Shown here in pieces: positions 16,837 through 25,279 of a DNA stretch of 64,000 nucleotides; positions within the stretch are counted from its first letter, which is position 1; every line of letters starts with the position of its first letter. This DNA comes from DASRAP01 sp964503275 (GTDB taxonomy: Bacteria; Gemmatimonadota; Gemmatimonadetes; Gemmatimonadales; Gemmatimonadaceae): contig CAZCZO010000008.1 of the NCBI GenBank assembly GCA_964503275.1, positions 58,523 to 122,522 on the forward strand. The letters run 5' to 3'. The notes below the pieces were generated by a model. It saw only the letters and a list, made by a program, of their open reading frames with translations. It was not told the origin of the DNA and did not search any database. The position numbers and the translations under genes were made by a program.

Positions 16837-18156
16837 ATGAGATCCCCCGCGTTCCGCCCCGCTCGCACCGTCGCCCTCCTGCTCGTCCTGGTCAGCGGGC
16901 GGGTCGCGGCGCAGGACTCCATTGCGACCGAGGTGATCACCTGGGCAACGCGGCCCGCGGAGCCGGCGCTCCGGGCGCTCGCCTTCGACCGCGTCTGGCA
17001 GTTGGTCCGGGAGCGCTACCATGACCCGCGTCTCAACGGGCTCGACTGGACCCAGGTGCGCGAGCGCTACCGCCCACAGCTCGATACGGTCACCGCCCTC
17101 GAAGGGCTCTACTCCCTGCTCTCGGCCATGGTGAGCGAACTCGGTGACGCGCACACCCGGGTGCACGATCCGCTGCGTACCGCCGCGCGGCGTGCGAATG
17201 TCGCGGTCAGCACGGGTGTGTCGGTGGCGCCGGTCGAGGGCCTGCCCACCATCGTCGCGGTGAACGACTCGCTACGGGCGCGGGACCCACGGCTCGCGCC
17301 CGGACTGCGCGTCGTGGCCGTCGATGACGCGGCCGTCGACCGTCTGTTCGCCTTGCGTCTCCCACGGGCTGACCGCACAGCCTCAGCGCACAGCACCGCC
17401 TACCTGACGTGGATGCGATTGCTCGAGGGGCCGCCCGGCGCGACCGTCGAGCTCCGACTCGCGGACACGCTCGGCGCGGAGTCAGCGGTACAGCTGGAGC
17501 GGCGCGTGATCCCCTCGCGGCCCCAGGTGATCGGACGCCTCACGGACGACAGTGTGCTCGTGTTGCGGTGGGACGGCTTCCGTGCGGGGATCGCCGACTC
17601 GGTGGCCGCGTGGTTGGACCGGCATCCGCATGCGCGTGGGGTCGTGCTCGATCTGCGCATGAATGGCGGTGGCAGCGCGGCCGAGACGGGGCGCGTGATC
17701 GGACACTTCGTCAACGAGCGGATCGTCATCGCACAGGTCGCCACGCGCCAACGGCGCTGGTTCGGGCTCCGCAGCGGGAACACGCAGTGGCGCGCCGGCC
17801 GCGCGGACGGACAGCGCTATGCAGGGCCGGTCGTCGCGCTCGTGAGTCCGCGCAGTGGCAGTGGCGCGGAGCTGCTGGCGGGCACGCTGCAGGAGTATGG
17901 TCGCGCCACGGTCGTCGGGGAGCGCAGTTGCGGCTGCCTGCTTGGCATCAACCGCTACGTGTCGCTGCCGGGCGGCGGCGAGCTTGCCATCAGTGAGCTC
18001 GGGCTCCTCTCTGGCAAGCTCGGCCGCCGCGTCGAGGGCGAGGGCGTCGTGCCCGACGTCCCCGTCACGCCCACGCGCGCGGCGATCGCGCGCGGGGAGG
18101 ACGAGGTGCTGCGGACGGCGGTGGGGGTGTTGTTGGGGGGTGGGGCAGCGCGCTGA
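16837..18156 (+). CDS. Exported S41 (C-terminal-processing-like) peptidase with altered active site
   Basis: About 439 residues. Signal peptide from the ATG at 16837 (RTVALLLVLVSGRVAA). An N-terminal helical part (WQLVRERYHDPRLNG..LGDAHTRV) is typical of S41, followed by a PDZ-like segment and the protease core with LDLRMNGGGSAAETG. The presumed nucleophile is the second Ser of SPRSGSGAE. In CtpA/Tsp-type enzymes a Lys lies 25 residues further in a GK motif. Here that place is Cys (GERSCGCLLG), so this is either a divergent branch using another base or an inactive form. A GTG at 16810 would add nine residues before the signal peptide. The stop lies in a 14-base palindrome shared with the convergent M14 gene. 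Confidence 0.88.
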   Translation: MRSPAFRPARTVALLLVLVSGRVAAQDSIATEVITWATRPAEPALRALAFDRVWQLVRERYHDPRLNGLDWTQVRERYRPQLDTVTALEGLYSLLSAMVSELGDAHTRVHDPLRTAARRANVAVSTGVSVAPVEGLPTIVAVNDSLRARDPRLAPGLRVVAVDDAAVDRLFALRLPRADRTASAHSTAYLTWMRLLEGPPGATVELRLADTLGAESAVQLERRVIPSRPQVIGRLTDDSVLVLRWDGFRAGIADSVAAWLDRHPHARGVVLDLRMNGGGSAAETGRVIGHFVNERIVIAQVATRQRRWFGLRSGNTQWRAGRADGQRYAGPVVALVSPRSGSGAELLAGTLQEYGRATVVGERSCGCLLGINRYVSLPGGGELAISELGLLSGKLGRRVEGEGVVPDVPVTPTRAAIARGEDEVLRTAVGVLLGGGAAR

Positions 18157-18164
18157 GCTCAGCG
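18151..18164. terminator. Palindrome containing both convergent stop codons
   Basis: CGCTGAGCTCAGCG is a perfect 14-base palindrome. It includes the TGA of the S41 gene (18154-18156) and the complementary TGA of the M14 gene (18161-18159). As RNA it would form a 5-bp stem with an AGCT loop on either strand. Confidence 0.4.
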
Positions 18165-20006
18165 TTCCACCTGTACCACCCGCTCCGCCACCCCACCTCG
18201 CGTCGAACTCACTCGCACAGTGAACGACGCGCCCGGCTGCGCGCGCACCCGGATCACCTCGGTCCGGGTCTCCAAGCTGCCCAGCCACAGCTCGCGCGCC
18301 GAGCCGATCACCCGTGCGCCGGCGCTGCTCGTGCTCGCGCTCACGCGGTCGGGCCGCACGATCTTGATCTGCTTGGCCTGCTCGAGCGCCGTGGGAAGGA
18401 ATCCGGTGTTCCGCACCGGCACCCGCAGTTCGTGCGTGGCCGAGTCGGCACTCGCGGCCACCGCCCGCATCTCGATGTCACCGAGCGCGACCCTCGGGAG
18501 TGCCATGGCCAGGTCGAGGTTGAACAGCGCCTGGTTGCGCGCCCACTTCTCGAGCACCTGCGGCGGGCCGTTCTGCGAGAAGAACTTGGGGTTGTAGCCA
18601 CCGATCTCGACCTCGCCGAGGTCGGGGTGGTTGAACGGGGTCCAGGGCTTGAAGCAGCTGCCGCCGAACGCCTCGTCACAGTAGCGCAGGACTTCGTACT
18701 GGTCGATGCGGCCGTCGTTGTTGTAGTCGCGCTCGCGGCCGCCGTTCCACAGCTCGTCGCCGTACCAGATGTTGCCGAACTGGAAATAGCCGTAGTCGGG
18801 CCCGTGCCCGAACAGCGGCTGCGGCGTGCCCTGCCCGGGCGGCGCGTTGCGCGTGGCGTAGGTGCGGTACACGTTGCCGGCCCACGGATAGTTGGTGCGC
18901 GACAGGCCGACCGAGTCGAAGTGCAGCAGGAACTTGAGGTCGCTGGCGTGCACGCACTCCTCATCGTCGCAGGTCGAGGGGCCGCGCAGGTGCATGGGCA
19001 CCGAGGTGTCCATCGAGTTGGTCACGCCGACGTTCGGATGCCGCACCAGCCAACTGAACACGGCGCGCGTCTCGGGCTCCGAGAGCGGATACTCCCCGGC
19101 GCCGCCCTGCGTGAAGCCGCGGCCGGTGGCCTCGGACATCGGCCGCCAGTTGAAGGGATAGTTCCGGTGCAGGTCCAGCCCTCCGATCCCATCTTCGTTG
19201 TAGCGGCCGTCCTTGTCGTTGTCGACGCCCTCCGAATACGTGACGTAGTCGCCCTGTCCTTGCGGCACGTTGCGCATGAGGCGCCCGCTCCTGTCGGCGG
19301 TGTCCTTCACGGCATTGCCGTTGCCGGGCCCCACGTACTTGCGCATCTGCCGGACGTAGCCGTCGCCGTCCAGGTCCTCGCCGGGATCCTCATCGTGCAG
19401 CCCGTCCCCATCGTCGTCGTAGGGGCGCACCGTGCTGCGATTGGCCTGCGCGGTGAGCAGGTAGGTGTCCGAGCCGTCGGGATTGTTCATCGGCCGCAGG
19501 TACAGGGCCTTCTCGTCGAGCAGCCTGGTGATCGCGGGGTCCTTGCCGTACTGCTCCAGCACGTGCCAGGTGAGGTACACCATGCTGACGATCGACGTCA
19601 CCTCGCCCGAATGCCGTCCGCCCTCGAAGAAGGCGGCGGGCTTGTCGGTGTGCACACCCGTCTTCTTGTTGGTGACGGTCATCTGCCAGATGTCGCGGCC
19701 GCCGTAGCTCTTGCCGACCACATACAGGTCCACGAGGTCGGGATACTCGCGGGCCCAGCGCTGCATCCAGGCCTCGACCTCCGGGCCCGTGTGGTAGTGC
19801 TGGAAGTCCATCACGCCGGGCGTCTTGGGCCGCGTCTCGGGATAGTTCGTGAGCGGGAACACCGAGGCCCCGTCCCGCTGGCCGGGAACGACATGGACGC
19901 GCCGCACCGTGTCGCGGGTGCCGGGGCCGCCGCCGCGCTGGGCCTGGGCATCGAGCGGGAGCAGCAGCAGCGCGAGGGGCGCGAGGAGGGCGGAGCGACG
20001 GGGCAT
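18159..20006 (-). CDS. Exported M14 zinc carboxypeptidase
   Basis: A 615-residue secreted metallopeptidase. Signal peptide 1-22 ends ALPLDAQAQ-like (LLLPLDAQAQ). The first zinc motif is RHSGE (His132, Glu135), followed by RPMNNPDG for substrate binding and a later MHLRG that may give the third zinc His; a candidate general-base Glu is in IWYGDELW. An Asp-rich calcium-type insert (DDDGDGLHDEDPGEDLDGDGY) sits around residue 205, and an EF-hand-like DYNNDGRIDQYEV near 420. The C-terminal 120 residues look like a beta-sandwich. It would remove C-terminal residues from extracellular peptides. It is divergent from the lipoprotein gene at 20112. Confidence 0.92.
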   Translation of the reverse strand: MPRRSALLAPLALLLLPLDAQAQRGGGPGTRDTVRRVHVVPGQRDGASVFPLTNYPETRPKTPGVMDFQHYHTGPEVEAWMQRWAREYPDLVDLYVVGKSYGGRDIWQMTVTNKKTGVHTDKPAAFFEGGRHSGEVTSIVSMVYLTWHVLEQYGKDPAITRLLDEKALYLRPMNNPDGSDTYLLTAQANRSTVRPYDDDGDGLHDEDPGEDLDGDGYVRQMRKYVGPGNGNAVKDTADRSGRLMRNVPQGQGDYVTYSEGVDNDKDGRYNEDGIGGLDLHRNYPFNWRPMSEATGRGFTQGGAGEYPLSEPETRAVFSWLVRHPNVGVTNSMDTSVPMHLRGPSTCDDEECVHASDLKFLLHFDSVGLSRTNYPWAGNVYRTYATRNAPPGQGTPQPLFGHGPDYGYFQFGNIWYGDELWNGGRERDYNNDGRIDQYEVLRYCDEAFGGSCFKPWTPFNHPDLGEVEIGGYNPKFFSQNGPPQVLEKWARNQALFNLDLAMALPRVALGDIEMRAVAASADSATHELRVPVRNTGFLPTALEQAKQIKIVRPDRVSASTSSAGARVIGSARELWLGSLETRTEVIRVRAQPGASFTVRVSSTRGGVAERVVQVER

Positions 20007-20042
20007 CGGGCAGATCTCGTGCAGGAGGAATGATCCCGAATC

Positions 20043-20082
20043 CTCGCGCCGGTCCGGCGCGAGGGCAAGTCAGAACTTGCCC
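20043..20082. repeat. Two adjacent perfect hairpins in a divergent intergenic region
   Basis: CTCGCGCCG (20043-20051) pairs with CGGCGCGAG (20055-20063) across three bases. Directly after it, GGGCAAGT (20063-20070) pairs with ACTTGCCC (20075-20082) across four bases. They lie in the 105-base gap between divergent genes, within the probable leader of the gene at 20112. Confidence 0.5.
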
Positions 20083-20111
20083 CCGTGGTCCACCCGCTCC
20101 ACGTTTCGCTG

Positions 20112-20774
20112 ATGCGCACTCTCGGAATCACCGTGCTCGGCGCGGCGGCGATGGTCGCCTGCTCACTCGACACCGGGACGAACCCCTTCGGGTCCATCAG
20201 CGATCTCTCGGTGTCGCCCGCGAACGTGCGACTGTCGGTCGGCGAGAGCCGCGAGGTCGTCTGCTCCGCGCTTGACCCGGCCGGCCGGCCGCTGGAGCGC
20301 ATCCCACCCGTGACTTGGTTCGTGCCGAACGCGCGCGTCGCGTTGTTGGAGCAGGTGTCGCCGAACGACCGTGCTCGGCAGCGCATCACGGGGACGGGGG
20401 TCGGGACCGCCGACACGCAGTGCACCTACGACGGGTTCAGCGCCGCCGTGCTCATCAACGTGGTGCCGTTCGTGGTGACGGCGACCGCGGTGCCGGCGAC
20501 GCAGACGGTGGGGCAGACGACGACGGTGACCCTGTCCGTGGCGACCGAGACGGGCCAGGCCTTTCCGCTGCTCCCGCCCTATCAGGTGGTGTGGAGCTCC
20601 AGCGCGACCGGCGTGATGCAGGTGGCGACCTCGGGCAATGGCGGCACGGCGACCCTCACGGCGCTGGCCCCGGGTCTCGCCACCATCACCGCCTCGCTAC
20701 GGGGCTTCTCGGATGTGGGCGAGGTGGGGCGATGGTCGCTGGCGGTGACGGTGCAGGCGGCCACGGGCTCGTAA
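20112..20774 (+). CDS. Lipoprotein with bacterial Ig-like domains
   Basis: A 220-residue exported protein. ATG at 20112 gives a lipoprotein signal (LGITVLGAAAMVAC) with Cys17. The rest is beta-rich: one domain from ISDLSVSPANVRLSVGE and a second from VTATAVPATQTVGQTTTVTLS. Both have the SVSP/VGET style of Big_2-type immunoglobulin-like folds. No catalytic motif is visible. It is likely a surface or periplasmic structural or binding protein. It is upstream of gltA by 135 bases but unlikely to be functionally linked. Confidence 0.75.
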   Translation: MRTLGITVLGAAAMVACSLDTGTNPFGSISDLSVSPANVRLSVGESREVVCSALDPAGRPLERIPPVTWFVPNARVALLEQVSPNDRARQRITGTGVGTADTQCTYDGFSAAVLINVVPFVVTATAVPATQTVGQTTTVTLSVATETGQAFPLLPPYQVVWSSSATGVMQVATSGNGGTATLTALAPGLATITASLRGFSDVGEVGRWSLAVTVQAATGS

Positions 20775-20909
20775 GCGCTCGCGCCCCATTGGTCCGCGCC
20801 CTATCTTACTCCCTACCCATACGGGCGGGACGCTTCCGGCGCGGAGGCCATGCATCCCGAGAAGCCATCGACACAGCGCGGCGCGCCCCGCGCGGGAGTT
20901 CAGCAGCTC

Positions 20910-22235
20910 ATGACGACGCCTGAGACGACCGACCAGGGTCACCTCGACATCACGGATTCGCGGACCGGCAAGCAGTACAAGGTCCCGATCACCGACGGCA
21001 CGATCCGTACGGCGGACCTCAAGCAGATCGTGACCGGTCCCGACGACTTCGGGCTCATGGGCTACGATCCCGCTTTCATGAACACGGCCTCCTGCCGCTC
21101 GGCGATCACCTACATCGACGGCGACGTGGGGATCCTCCGCTACCGTGGCTACCCCATCGAGCAGTTGGCGGAGCGGGCGTCGTTCCTCGAGGTCGCGTAC
21201 CTGCTGCGGCATGGCGAGCTGCCGTCGCAGACGGAGTACGACACCTTCGTCCATGACATCACGTACCACACCTACGTCCACGAGAACATCAAGCGCTTCC
21301 TCGAGGGCTTCCGCTACGACGCGCATCCGATGTCGATGCTGTCGGCCGGGGTGGCGGCCTTGTCGAGCTTCTACCCCGAGGCGAAGAACATCCACGACCC
21401 GCGCGAACGCGACATCTCGGTGATCCGCCTGTTGGCGAAGGTGCCGACGATCGCGGCGTTCGCGTACCGTCATGTGAAGGGTCTGCCGTACGTGTATCCG
21501 GACAACGATCTGTCGTACACGGAGAACTTCCTGTCGATGATCGCGCGGATGTCCGAGCCGAAGTACGTGGCGCATCCGGTGTTCGCGCGCGCGATCGACA
21601 TCCTGTTCATCCTGCACGCGGACCACGAGCAGAACTGCTCGACCAACGCGGTGCGGGCCGTCGGGTCCTCGCACGTGGATCCCTTCTCGGCGGTGGCCGC
21701 CGGGATCTCGGCGTTGTACGGGCCGCTGCACGGCGGGGCCAACGAGGCCGTGCTGCGGATGATCGCGCAGATCGGCGATGTGAAGAACGTGGCGCCGTTC
21801 ATCGACGACGTGAAGAACGGCAAGGGCGCGCGTCTCATGGGCTTCGGGCACCGCGTCTACAAGAGCTACGATCCGCGCGCCAAGATCGTGAAGCAGCTGG
21901 CGTACGAGGTCTTCGAGGTGACGGGGATGGATCGCGACCTCGAGATCGCCCTGGAGCTGGAGCGGCGCGCCTTGGAGGATCCGTACTTCCAGGAGCGCAA
22001 GCTGTATCCGAACGTGGACTTCTACACCGGGCTCATCTACCGGGCGCTGAAGTTCCCGACGGACTACTTCACCGTGCTCTTCGCGATCCCGCGCGTGGCC
22101 GGCTGGGTGGCGCAGTGGGAGGAGATGCTGATGGACAAGGAGCAGAAGATCGCTCGCCCTCGGCAGATCTACACGGGCTACGACGAGCGCCCCTATGCGC
22201 ATGACCTGGACCGGTCGCGGCGCTTCGGGAAGTAG
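20910..22235 (+). CDS. gltA: Citrate synthase
   Basis: A 441-residue type II (hexameric-style) citrate synthase, catalysing condensation of oxaloacetate and acetyl-CoA at entry to the TCA cycle. Key blocks: SCRSAITYIDGDVGILRYRGYPIE in two parts, HADHEQNCST (about 236-245), GPLHGGANEAV with catalytic His274, and GFGHRVYKSYDPRAK with Asp321. The N-terminal beta domain (DSRTGKQYKVPITDGTIR) is as in Gram-negative enzymes. I prefer ATG at 20910 because homology begins shortly after; an in-frame ATG at 20850 would add 20 residues. Complete and well conserved. Confidence 0.97.
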   Translation: MTTPETTDQGHLDITDSRTGKQYKVPITDGTIRTADLKQIVTGPDDFGLMGYDPAFMNTASCRSAITYIDGDVGILRYRGYPIEQLAERASFLEVAYLLRHGELPSQTEYDTFVHDITYHTYVHENIKRFLEGFRYDAHPMSMLSAGVAALSSFYPEAKNIHDPRERDISVIRLLAKVPTIAAFAYRHVKGLPYVYPDNDLSYTENFLSMIARMSEPKYVAHPVFARAIDILFILHADHEQNCSTNAVRAVGSSHVDPFSAVAAGISALYGPLHGGANEAVLRMIAQIGDVKNVAPFIDDVKNGKGARLMGFGHRVYKSYDPRAKIVKQLAYEVFEVTGMDRDLEIALELERRALEDPYFQERKLYPNVDFYTGLIYRALKFPTDYFTVLFAIPRVAGWVAQWEEMLMDKEQKIARPRQIYTGYDERPYAHDLDRSRRFGK

Positions 22236-22346
22236 GGGCGAGGGGACGGAGCGGCCCGGGCCGGCGAGCGTTCCCGCTCGCGGCGCCGTATGATTGGGGC
22301 GGGTGCGGCCGGGTGCCGCCCCGCCCTCATTCGTTCCACCCCGCCC

Positions 22347-22352
22347 AGGAGG
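22347..22352 (+). promoter_or_regulatory. Perfect Shine-Dalgarno AGGAGG
   Basis: AGGAGG four bases before ATG 22357. It fixes the start of the M14-like gene and excludes the in-frame ATG at 22294. Confidence 0.7.
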
Positions 22353-22356
22353 CAGG

Positions 22357-25269
22357 ATGTCCCGCAGGCCGCTGGTCCCCGCCATCCCCCGCTGGTCCGC
22401 CGTGGCCCTCGCCGCCGCGCTCGTCGCGTCGGCGCTGCCCGTCGCGGCCCAGCAACGCATCGACGAGGAGTACACGCGCAAGATCAAGGAGTATCTCCAG
22501 GATCCGCGCATCACGACCGAGCTGGTCGATCACCTGCCGGCCTCGGATCGGGTCCCCTCGCCACTCAAGTTCAACGGGCGGATCGTCGGCACGCCGGGTG
22601 AGCTCACCTACGCGGCGCAGATCCATCGCTATCTCAAGGCCATCGCCGACGCCTCGCCACGGGCGCGCTACTTCACCATCGGCAAGACCGAGGAAGGGCG
22701 CGACATCGTGATGCTCGCGATCGCCAACGAGGCCACGCTGCGCGCGCTCGACGCCAACAAGCGGAACATCGACCTCCTGGGCGACCCGCGGAAGATCAGC
22801 GACGCGCGCGCCAAGGAGCTGCTGCGCACCACCAAGCCGCTGTACTGGCTGACCTCCGGTATGCACTCGACCGAGAATGGCGGCCCCGAGATGCTGATGG
22901 AGCTGGCCTACCGCCTCGTCGTGCAGGAGACCGACTTCATCAAGACCATCCGCGACAGCGTGATCACGCTGATCACGCCGGTGCTCGAGGTCGATGGCCG
23001 CGAGAAGCAGGTGGACACCTACTACTTCAACAAGACGCGCGCGAGCGGCGAAGCGCGGCTCAACCTGATGTACTGGGGCCAGTATGTGGCCCACGACAAC
23101 AATCGCGACGGCATGGGCCAGTTCCTCGAGCTGACCAAGGCCGTGAACAAGACGTGGCTGGAATGGAAGCCGCAGGTGCTGCACGACCTGCACGAGTCGG
23201 CCACCTACTTCTACTCCTCGACCGGCACCGGCCCCTACAACGAAGCGATCGATGCCGTCACGGTCGACGAGTGGTGGACCTTCGCCAAGAACGACGTGAT
23301 GCAGTTGACCCGTCGCGGCATCCCCGGCGCGTGGACCTACGGGTTCTACGATGGCTGGACGCCGAACTACATGTTCTTCATCGCGCACGTGCACAACGCG
23401 ATCGGCCGCTTCTACGAGATCCAGAGCTACGGGCCGGACAACTACGTGGTGAACGCCAACCAGAGCCGCGAGTGGTACCGCCCCAACCCGGCGCTGCCGA
23501 GCATCAACTGGGGGCCGCGCAACAACACCAACATCCAGCAGTCGGGCGTGCTGTTCTCGCTGCACCACTTCGCGTCGAACCGCACGATGTACCTCGAGAA
23601 CTTCTACATCAAGAACAAGCGCGCGATCGCCAAGGCCGCCGACGGCCCGGTGCGCGCCTGGGTGATCCCTGCCGGCCAGCACGCCACGCAGAACACCGCC
23701 GAGGCGGTGAACGACATGCGCACACAGGGGCTGGAGTTCCACCGGGCGACGGCGGCGGGCACCTTCGGTCGCATCCGGGTGCAGCCGGGTGACTTCATCG
23801 TGCGCGGCGACCAGCCCTACCGCACGGTGGCGGACATGTACTTCTCGCTGCAGGCCTACTCGCCCAGCAATCCGTCGCCCTACGACGACACGGGCTGGAC
23901 CTTCGGCCTCATGCGCAACGTCACGATCCGCGAGGTGGAGGACAAGGCGATCCTCTCGCTGGCGATGGAGCCGGTCACCGGCCCGGTCACGGCGCCCGGC
24001 GGCATCCAGGGTAACGGCAATGTGATCATCGTCGCCGCGACGTCCGACAACGCGCTGGTGACCTTCCGCTGGAAGCACAAGGACATCCCGATGCGCGCGG
24101 CGCAGGCGGACTTCGAGGCCGGCGGTCGGCGATTCCTCGCGGGTTCGTTCATCATCCAGAACGCCGACCGTGCGGTGCTGCAGGCCTCGCTCGCCGCGCT
24201 GGGGTTGTCGGCGGTCGCGGTCACCGCGGCACCGACGGTCGCCACGCATGAACTCGATGTGCCGCGCATCGGCTACCTGCACAGCTGGACGCGCACGCAG
24301 GACGAAGGCTGGGTGCGGGCCGCGCTCGATCACTATGGCGTGCCGTATGACTACTTCGCGGACAAGAAGATCAAGGACATGCCCGACCTCCGCGCCAAGT
24401 ACGACGTGATCATCTATCCGCACGTCGGGGGCAACGCGCAGGCGCTGATCAACGGCGTGGCGATGCAGGGCACTGCCCCGCTGCCGTACAAGAAGACCGA
24501 CAAGACGCCGCATCTGGGCATCCAGAATTCCGACGACGACATCCGCGGGGGCATGGGTATCGACGGCCTGATGAACCTGTATCGCTTCGTGCAGGCCGGC
24601 GGCACGCTGATCACCGAGGGCGGGACGGCCACGCTGTTCCCGGAGTTCAACCTCACGCCCGGAGTCAACGTCGAGTCGCCCACCGGGCTGTTCGCGCGCG
24701 GCTCGGTCTACCGCGGCGTGATCGGCGACGCGCGCAGCCCCTTGGTCTATGGCTACGCGGGCGGTCAGATCCCGGTGTACTTCAGCCAGGCCCCGGTGAT
24801 GAACACCGGCGGCGCGGGCGGCGGCGGCCGCGGCGCGAACAATCCGCTGCAGCAGAACATCAACCCGATGGCGAACAACCTGCGCCCGCGGCTCTCGGCG
24901 TGGGATCCGCCGACCGGCGCGACCCCGCCGGACTCAGCCGGGGCGGCCGCTGGCGGTCGCGGTGGTGCGCCGGGTGCCGGCGGTCGCGGCGGCGGGGGTG
25001 GCCGCGGCGGCTTCGGTGGCTTCGTAGGCGGCCCGGCCACGGTGCGCACGGTCCTGCGCTTCCCCAACAACGTTGACGACATGCTGCTCTCGGGCACCTT
25101 GGCCGGCGGGGAAGCCCTCGCCGGCCGTGCACAGCTCGTCGATGCCAAGGTCGGCGAGGGTCACGTCGTGATGTTCGCGATGCGACCCTTCTGGCGCTGG
25201 CAGACGCAGGGCACCTACATGCTCGGCTTCAACGCCCTGCTGCACTGGAACGACCTCGACGCGCGGTAG
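22357..25269 (+). CDS. Large exported M14-like zinc peptidase
   Basis: A 970-residue secreted protein. Signal peptide about 1-31 (ALPVAAQ). The peptidase domain (about 75-390) has the zinc motif GMHSTENGG (His170, Glu173) and a later LHDLHESATYF that may give further ligands. A long C-terminal half includes a region resembling a class I glutamine amidotransferase-like/ThuA-type fold (PRIGYLHSWTRTQDEGWVRAAL, and AGGTLITEGGTA). The region about 815-905 holds a Gly/Arg-rich stretch (GGAGGGGRGAN, and a second run ending GGFGGF). Likely substrates are extracellular peptides. The start is set by AGGAGG. The TAG stop lies in a hairpin shared with the convergent gene. Confidence 0.88.
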   Translation: MSRRPLVPAIPRWSAVALAAALVASALPVAAQQRIDEEYTRKIKEYLQDPRITTELVDHLPASDRVPSPLKFNGRIVGTPGELTYAAQIHRYLKAIADASPRARYFTIGKTEEGRDIVMLAIANEATLRALDANKRNIDLLGDPRKISDARAKELLRTTKPLYWLTSGMHSTENGGPEMLMELAYRLVVQETDFIKTIRDSVITLITPVLEVDGREKQVDTYYFNKTRASGEARLNLMYWGQYVAHDNNRDGMGQFLELTKAVNKTWLEWKPQVLHDLHESATYFYSSTGTGPYNEAIDAVTVDEWWTFAKNDVMQLTRRGIPGAWTYGFYDGWTPNYMFFIAHVHNAIGRFYEIQSYGPDNYVVNANQSREWYRPNPALPSINWGPRNNTNIQQSGVLFSLHHFASNRTMYLENFYIKNKRAIAKAADGPVRAWVIPAGQHATQNTAEAVNDMRTQGLEFHRATAAGTFGRIRVQPGDFIVRGDQPYRTVADMYFSLQAYSPSNPSPYDDTGWTFGLMRNVTIREVEDKAILSLAMEPVTGPVTAPGGIQGNGNVIIVAATSDNALVTFRWKHKDIPMRAAQADFEAGGRRFLAGSFIIQNADRAVLQASLAALGLSAVAVTAAPTVATHELDVPRIGYLHSWTRTQDEGWVRAALDHYGVPYDYFADKKIKDMPDLRAKYDVIIYPHVGGNAQALINGVAMQGTAPLPYKKTDKTPHLGIQNSDDDIRGGMGIDGLMNLYRFVQAGGTLITEGGTATLFPEFNLTPGVNVESPTGLFARGSVYRGVIGDARSPLVYGYAGGQIPVYFSQAPVMNTGGAGGGGRGANNPLQQNINPMANNLRPRLSAWDPPTGATPPDSAGAAAGGRGGAPGAGGRGGGGGRGGFGGFVGGPATVRTVLRFPNNVDDMLLSGTLAGGEALAGRAQLVDAKVGEGHVVMFAMRPFWRWQTQGTYMLGFNALLHWNDLDAR

Positions 25270-25275
25270 CGCGTC
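25258..25275. terminator. Stop-codon-embedded hairpin
   Basis: GACGCGC (25258-25264), loop GGTA, GCGCGTC (25269-25275): a perfect 7-bp stem whose loop and right arm include the TAG stop (25267-25269) of the M14-like gene. The convergent gene ends at 25280. Confidence 0.45.
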
Positions 25276-25279
25276 GCGG

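Noticed and set aside
20030..20275. Small frame after AGGAGG at 20022-20027
   Set aside because: The Shine-Dalgarno match is by chance; the frame runs into the lipoprotein gene in another phase and its translation has no sensible composition.
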